From assembly GCA_046349035.1 (NCBI GenBank), contig JAXMDC010000002.1, forward strand, positions 434,001 to 498,000: a stretch of 64,000 nt of DNA, given 5' to 3'. The notes under the pieces are model-generated. The model was given only the letters and a program-made list of their open reading frames with translations. It did not search any database and was not told the DNA's origin. This DNA is from JAXMDC01 sp046349035 (GTDB taxonomy: Bacteria > Pseudomonadota > Alphaproteobacteria > Rhizobiales > Kaistiaceae). Shown piece after piece: positions 60,860-64,000 of the stretch (position 1 is the first letter of the stretch; every line of letters begins with the position of its first letter). A program made the position numbers and the translations under genes.

Positions 60860-61567
60860 ATGACCGCGACTCCACCGGCAGATGAGTTGAAGCGCCGCGC
60901 CGGCGAAGCCGCGGCGGCCGAGGTGACGGCCGGTATGCGTCTTGGCGTCGGCACTGGTTCGACCGCCGAGGCCTTCGTGCGCGCGCTGGCGCCACGCGTC
61001 CGCGCCGGGCTGAAGCTGGTCGCAGTGCCGACCTCCGAACGCACGGCTGCGCTGTGCCGCGCCGAGGGTATCCCCCTTACCACCCTCGACGAGACGCCGG
61101 CCCTCGACCTCTGCGTGGATGGCGCAGATGAGATCGGTCCCCACCTTGCGCTGATCAAAGGCGGCGGCGGCGCACTGCTCCGCGAGAAGATCGTTGCATC
61201 GGCGTCTGCGGCGATGGTGGTGATCGCCGATGCCTCCAAGCTCGTGCAGGCCCTCGGAGCCTTCCCGCTGCCGATCGAAGTCGTGCCCTTCGGCGTCGCC
61301 GCAACCCGCGCCAAGGTGGAAAAACTCGCCGGAAAAATCGGACTTTCCGGGGCCGTAACCCTCCGGGGAAAATCGCCCGCCGCACCCTTTATGACCGACG
61401 GCGGCCACTATATCCTCGATGCATCGTTTAGCCTCATTCGCGACCCAGAAGCGCTGGCCGCCGGGCTGAAGACCATCCCAGGGGTGGTCGAGCACGGGCT
61501 GTTTCTCGGCCTCGCCAGCGTAGCGATTATCGCCCGCGGCGAGCGCATCGAACGCCTTCGCCCCTAG
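60860..61567 (+). CDS. rpiA: Ribose-5-phosphate isomerase A
   Basis: A 235-residue enzyme from the ATG at 60860. MRLGVGTGSTAEAFVRAL is the phosphate-binding loop, and LCVDGADEIGPHLALIKGGGGALLREKI carries the catalytic Asp/Glu/Lys residues. MTDGGHYILD and GVVEHGLFLGLA complete the family pattern. It interconverts ribose 5-phosphate and ribulose 5-phosphate in the pentose phosphate pathway. It is divergent from gph. Confidence 0.95.
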   Translation: MTATPPADELKRRAGEAAAAEVTAGMRLGVGTGSTAEAFVRALAPRVRAGLKLVAVPTSERTAALCRAEGIPLTTLDETPALDLCVDGADEIGPHLALIKGGGGALLREKIVASASAAMVVIADASKLVQALGAFPLPIEVVPFGVAATRAKVEKLAGKIGLSGAVTLRGKSPAAPFMTDGGHYILDASFSLIRDPEALAAGLKTIPGVVEHGLFLGLASVAIIARGERIERLRP

Positions 61568-61751
61568 CCGATCCGCTTGGGCGGGTTAAGACGGACCGCC
61601 CCCGGGAGCGGTTAACCGATATGGGCGACGACTGGCAGGGCGAACCACGTCGGCTCAGCCAGGGCCGGCTGTGTGGGACCGGGCTGAACGAGAGGGCTGG
61701 GCGAGACGCGAAGATTTGCACTATACCGCAGCGAGCTTTCGGAGAGTGATG

Positions 61752-62354
61752 ATGCAGTTGAACCTGAACCGCGCCGCCGTTGCCGGCCTTGCCCTTCTTG
61801 TCCTGGCCGCGCCTGCTGCCGCGCAGCAGACCGCCCCGACGATACGCACCGGCCCCGCCGCCGGTGGCGCCCCGGCTGCCGGCGCGCCGGTGATCGGCGG
61901 ACCTGCTGCGGCGGGGGCGCCGGTTACACCGGATTTCAGCAAGACCCATCTTGCCGCGGCGCTCGACGTCGTCATTGCTACCCAGTCCGGCAAGACCCTC
62001 GACCAGTTCCTGCCGCAGATCGCACAGCAGGTTCAGGCCCGCCTCATCCAGATCCGGCCCGATCTGTTCAAGCAGATCGGCGACGTAGTCCAGGCCTCCG
62101 CCCTCAGCCTTGCCGCCCGCCGTGTCGACCTCGACCTGAGCGTCGCGCGCATCTGGGCCACTAACTTCACGGAGGAAGAGTTGAAGGCGATCGCCGTCTT
62201 CTACAAGAGCCCGGCCGGGCAGAAGCTCGCCACCAAGGGCCCGGAGACGCTCGCCCAGTATCCGCAGGCAGTGCAGGGCTGGTCGGCCAAGGTCTCCGAC
62301 GAGTTGATGCAAGCGGCCCGCGACGAGATGAAGAAGCGCGGCATCGACTTCTAG
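61752..62354 (+). CDS. Exported DUF2059 protein
   Basis: A 200-residue exported protein; two adjacent ATGs (61749, 61752) follow GGAG. The signal peptide ends AAPAAAQ and a Gly/Ala/Pro-rich linker (about 30-58) follows. The DUF2059 domain has RVDLDLSVARIWATNFTEEELKAIAVFYKSPAGQKLATKGPE. The family is periplasmic with unknown function. It is followed by gor 35 bases downstream in the same direction. Confidence 0.85.
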   Translation: MQLNLNRAAVAGLALLVLAAPAAAQQTAPTIRTGPAAGGAPAAGAPVIGGPAAAGAPVTPDFSKTHLAAALDVVIATQSGKTLDQFLPQIAQQVQARLIQIRPDLFKQIGDVVQASALSLAARRVDLDLSVARIWATNFTEEELKAIAVFYKSPAGQKLATKGPETLAQYPQAVQGWSAKVSDELMQAARDEMKKRGIDF

Positions 62355-62389
62355 GCGGCAGCGTCCCTCCGGCCGATCCGAGGAGCCCC

Positions 62390-63784
62390 ATGGCCGGGTA
62401 CGATTACGACCTCTTCGTGATCGGCGGCGGTTCGGCCGGCGTGCGTGCCGCCCGCGTCGCCGCCGGTTATGGCGCCCGCGTCGCCGTCGCCGAAGAGTTT
62501 CGCATCGGCGGAACTTGCGTGATCCGGGGCTGCATACCGAAAAAGCTGCTCGTCTACGCTGCTCGCTTTGCCGACGACTTCGAGGATGCGGTCGGCTACG
62601 GCTGGTCGCGCAGCGAGGCAGCGTTCGATTGGCCGACGCTGATCCGCAATAAGGACGCCGACATCGATCGGCTGAACGGCGTCTACACGCGTACGCTCGA
62701 GAAGGCTGGCGTAACCATCATCCGCTCGCGCGCCGAGATCGAACACCGCCACCGCATCCGCATTGCCGCCGAGGATCGCTCGGTCACCGCCGACAAAATC
62801 CTCATCGCCACCGGTGCCACGCCGCGCCTCGATCCCGACTTGCCGGGGATCGAGCACGTCATCACCTCCAACGAGATGTTCCACCTCCCTGCTTTGCCGC
62901 AACGCCTGGCGATTGCCGGCGGTGGCTTGATTGGCGTCGAGTTCGCCGCGGTGATGAACAGCCTCGGTGTCGAGGTGACCCTCGTCCATCGCGGTGCCGA
63001 GCTCCTTCGCGGCTTCGATGCCGACGGTCGCCGCCTGGTCCATGCGGGCCTCGAGCAGGAGGGAATCACCGTCGTCTGCAACGACGAGTTCGCCGCCATC
63101 GAACGCAGCGGCAGCGGGCTCCGTGCCACCACCCGGGGCGGCCGCAGCATTGAAGCCGACCACGTGCTCTTCGCCATCGGCCGCCGCCCGCATACCGACG
63201 GTCTCGGCCTCCACACCGCCGGAGTCGCCCTCGACACCGCCGGCGCGGTCAAGGTCGATACCTTCTCGCGGTCGAGTGTCGACAACATTTTCGCCGTCGG
63301 CGACGTCACCAACCGGATGAACCTCACGCCGGTGGCCATCCGCGAGGCGCACGCCTTCGCCGACACCGTGTTCGGCGGCAAGCCTTCCGCGGTCGAGCAC
63401 CACGGCGTGCCGCGCGCCGTCTTTTCCAACCCCGAATTCGGCACCGTCGGTCTGACCGAGGAAGAGGCGAAGGCGGACTATGCCGCGGTCGATGTCTACC
63501 GCTCGACCTTCCGCCAGTTGAAGGACGCACTCACCGGCCGCAGCCGCAAGATGACCATCAAGCTGGTCGTCGACGGCGATAGCGACCGCGTTCTTGGCTG
63601 CCATATCGTCGGCGGCGAAGCCGCCGAGATCGTTCAGGTGGCGGCGATCGCCATCCGCCTCAAAGCCACCAAAGCCGATTTCGACGCGACTATGGCGCTG
63701 CACCCCACCGCCGCCGAGGAACTCGTCACCATCCACTCCGAGCCGGAGCGCTTCCGCCGTCCGGCGACGCCGAAAGCGGAATAG
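62390..63784 (+). CDS. gor: Glutathione-disulfide reductase
   Basis: A 464-residue flavoprotein. FAD loop DLFVIGGGSAGVRAARVAA; redox-active disulfide GGTCVIRGCIPKK (Cys43 and Cys48); NADPH loop IAGGGLIGVEFAAV; second FAD motif IFAVGDVT; catalytic His in ALHPTAAEE. It keeps glutathione reduced using NADPH. Its neighbour rpiA and the pentose phosphate route suit NADPH supply, though the genes are not obviously co-regulated. Confidence 0.94.
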   Translation: MAGYDYDLFVIGGGSAGVRAARVAAGYGARVAVAEEFRIGGTCVIRGCIPKKLLVYAARFADDFEDAVGYGWSRSEAAFDWPTLIRNKDADIDRLNGVYTRTLEKAGVTIIRSRAEIEHRHRIRIAAEDRSVTADKILIATGATPRLDPDLPGIEHVITSNEMFHLPALPQRLAIAGGGLIGVEFAAVMNSLGVEVTLVHRGAELLRGFDADGRRLVHAGLEQEGITVVCNDEFAAIERSGSGLRATTRGGRSIEADHVLFAIGRRPHTDGLGLHTAGVALDTAGAVKVDTFSRSSVDNIFAVGDVTNRMNLTPVAIREAHAFADTVFGGKPSAVEHHGVPRAVFSNPEFGTVGLTEEEAKADYAAVDVYRSTFRQLKDALTGRSRKMTIKLVVDGDSDRVLGCHIVGGEAAEIVQVAAIAIRLKATKADFDATMALHPTAAEELVTIHSEPERFRRPATPKAE

Positions 63785-63793
63785 CCGAGAGGC

Positions 63794-64000
63794 CTATGTC
63801 GGCCCGCCGACGCGGAATTTGAAGCAGGCGTTCTTGGCGTCCGGTCCGAACCCGATACCGGCAATCAACCCACGGGCGGCGTAGACATAGGTCCCGTCGC
63901 CGAGGCGGGCCGCGAACCACTTACCGGTGAAGGCGTCTGGCTTGGTCGTATCCTCCAGTCTCGCCTGCTCCACGGTAAGCACGCTGTTCGCGCCGACGGT
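63794..64000 (-). CDS. Partial CDS at the window edge, unknown protein
   Basis: The C-terminal 68 or so residues of a minus-strand gene are visible; the frame stays open to the window's right edge, so the start is outside. TGKWFAARLGDGTYVYAARGLIAGIG and a single Cys (NACFKF) suggest a small beta-rich domain. I do not recognise the family. A GTG at 63982 would give a 62-residue protein but probably is not the start. Confidence 0.5.
   Translation of the reverse strand, partial: TVGANSVLTVEQARLEDTTKPDAFTGKWFAARLGDGTYVYAARGLIAGIGFGPDAKNACFKFRVGGPT

Noticed and set aside
62351..63736. Minus-strand open frame (461 codons) opposite gor
   Set aside because: Antisense shadow of a clearly conserved glutathione reductase.

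Overview
The window is GC-rich chromosomal DNA that reads like an alphaproteobacterium. The pointers are its dense GC-rich coding, CbtAB cobalt transport genes, TAT-exported oxidoreductase pieces, a DUF2059 protein and phage lysis genes like those of alphaproteobacterial prophages or gene transfer agents. I cannot name the species. No rRNA or CRISPR array is present, and there is one tRNA, tRNA-Val(CAC), at 53.7 kb.

Layout. 0-5.7 kb: a cytochrome c'-like protein, a DUF1993 protein, and a three-subunit molybdenum hydroxylase operon whose three genes are all broken by frameshifts. 6-13.4 kb: a tandem triplet of exported beta-rich proteins, a Gly/Asn-rich repeat protein, an exported DUF3299 protein, an exported metallo-beta-lactamase-fold hydrolase, a DUF1007 protein and an FtsX/MacB-type permease with no ATPase beside it. 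13.4-33.1 kb: a surface-glycan locus with the GDP-mannose to GDP-L-fucose route (manC, gmd, fcl), fucosyltransferase-type enzymes (two GT10-like, one GT11), other glycosyltransferases (GT2, GT4 x2, GT8, GT25, a DXD type), three intact FkbM methyltransferases and one FkbM fragment. A phage tail-fibre-like gene lies near its left end, and a phage lysis cassette (muramidase and small membrane proteins) follows its right end at 33.2-35.2 kb.

35.3-53.4 kb is mixed housekeeping and accessory DNA: small exported proteins, a response regulator, an ArsR/SRPBCC pair, an orphan PgsW-like protein, an M28 peptidase, a divergent HxlR/FMN-reductase pair, a DUF499 ATPase with an Swt1-type HEPN region, cbtAB cobalt transport, a histidine phosphatase, an FtsH homologue whose HEXXH motif reads REAGR, DgkA, a TAT-exported isoaspartyl-methyltransferase-like protein and a globin.

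53.75-59.98 kb is an integrative element of about 6.2 kb inserted at the tRNA-Val 3' end. It is bounded by 61-bp direct repeats and is visibly richer in A+T than its surroundings. It carries a tyrosine integrase, a membrane protein, a DUF6680-like/DUF2971 pair and a P-loop ATPase with a C-terminal winged helix. To its right are core genes: gph, rpiA, a DUF2059 protein, gor, and a partial gene at the window edge.

The observations most worth following are the FtsH homologue without zinc-ligand histidines, the small tRNA-Val island with uncharacterised cargo, the frameshifted molybdoenzyme operon, and G-tract operator-like repeats in front of cbtBA.
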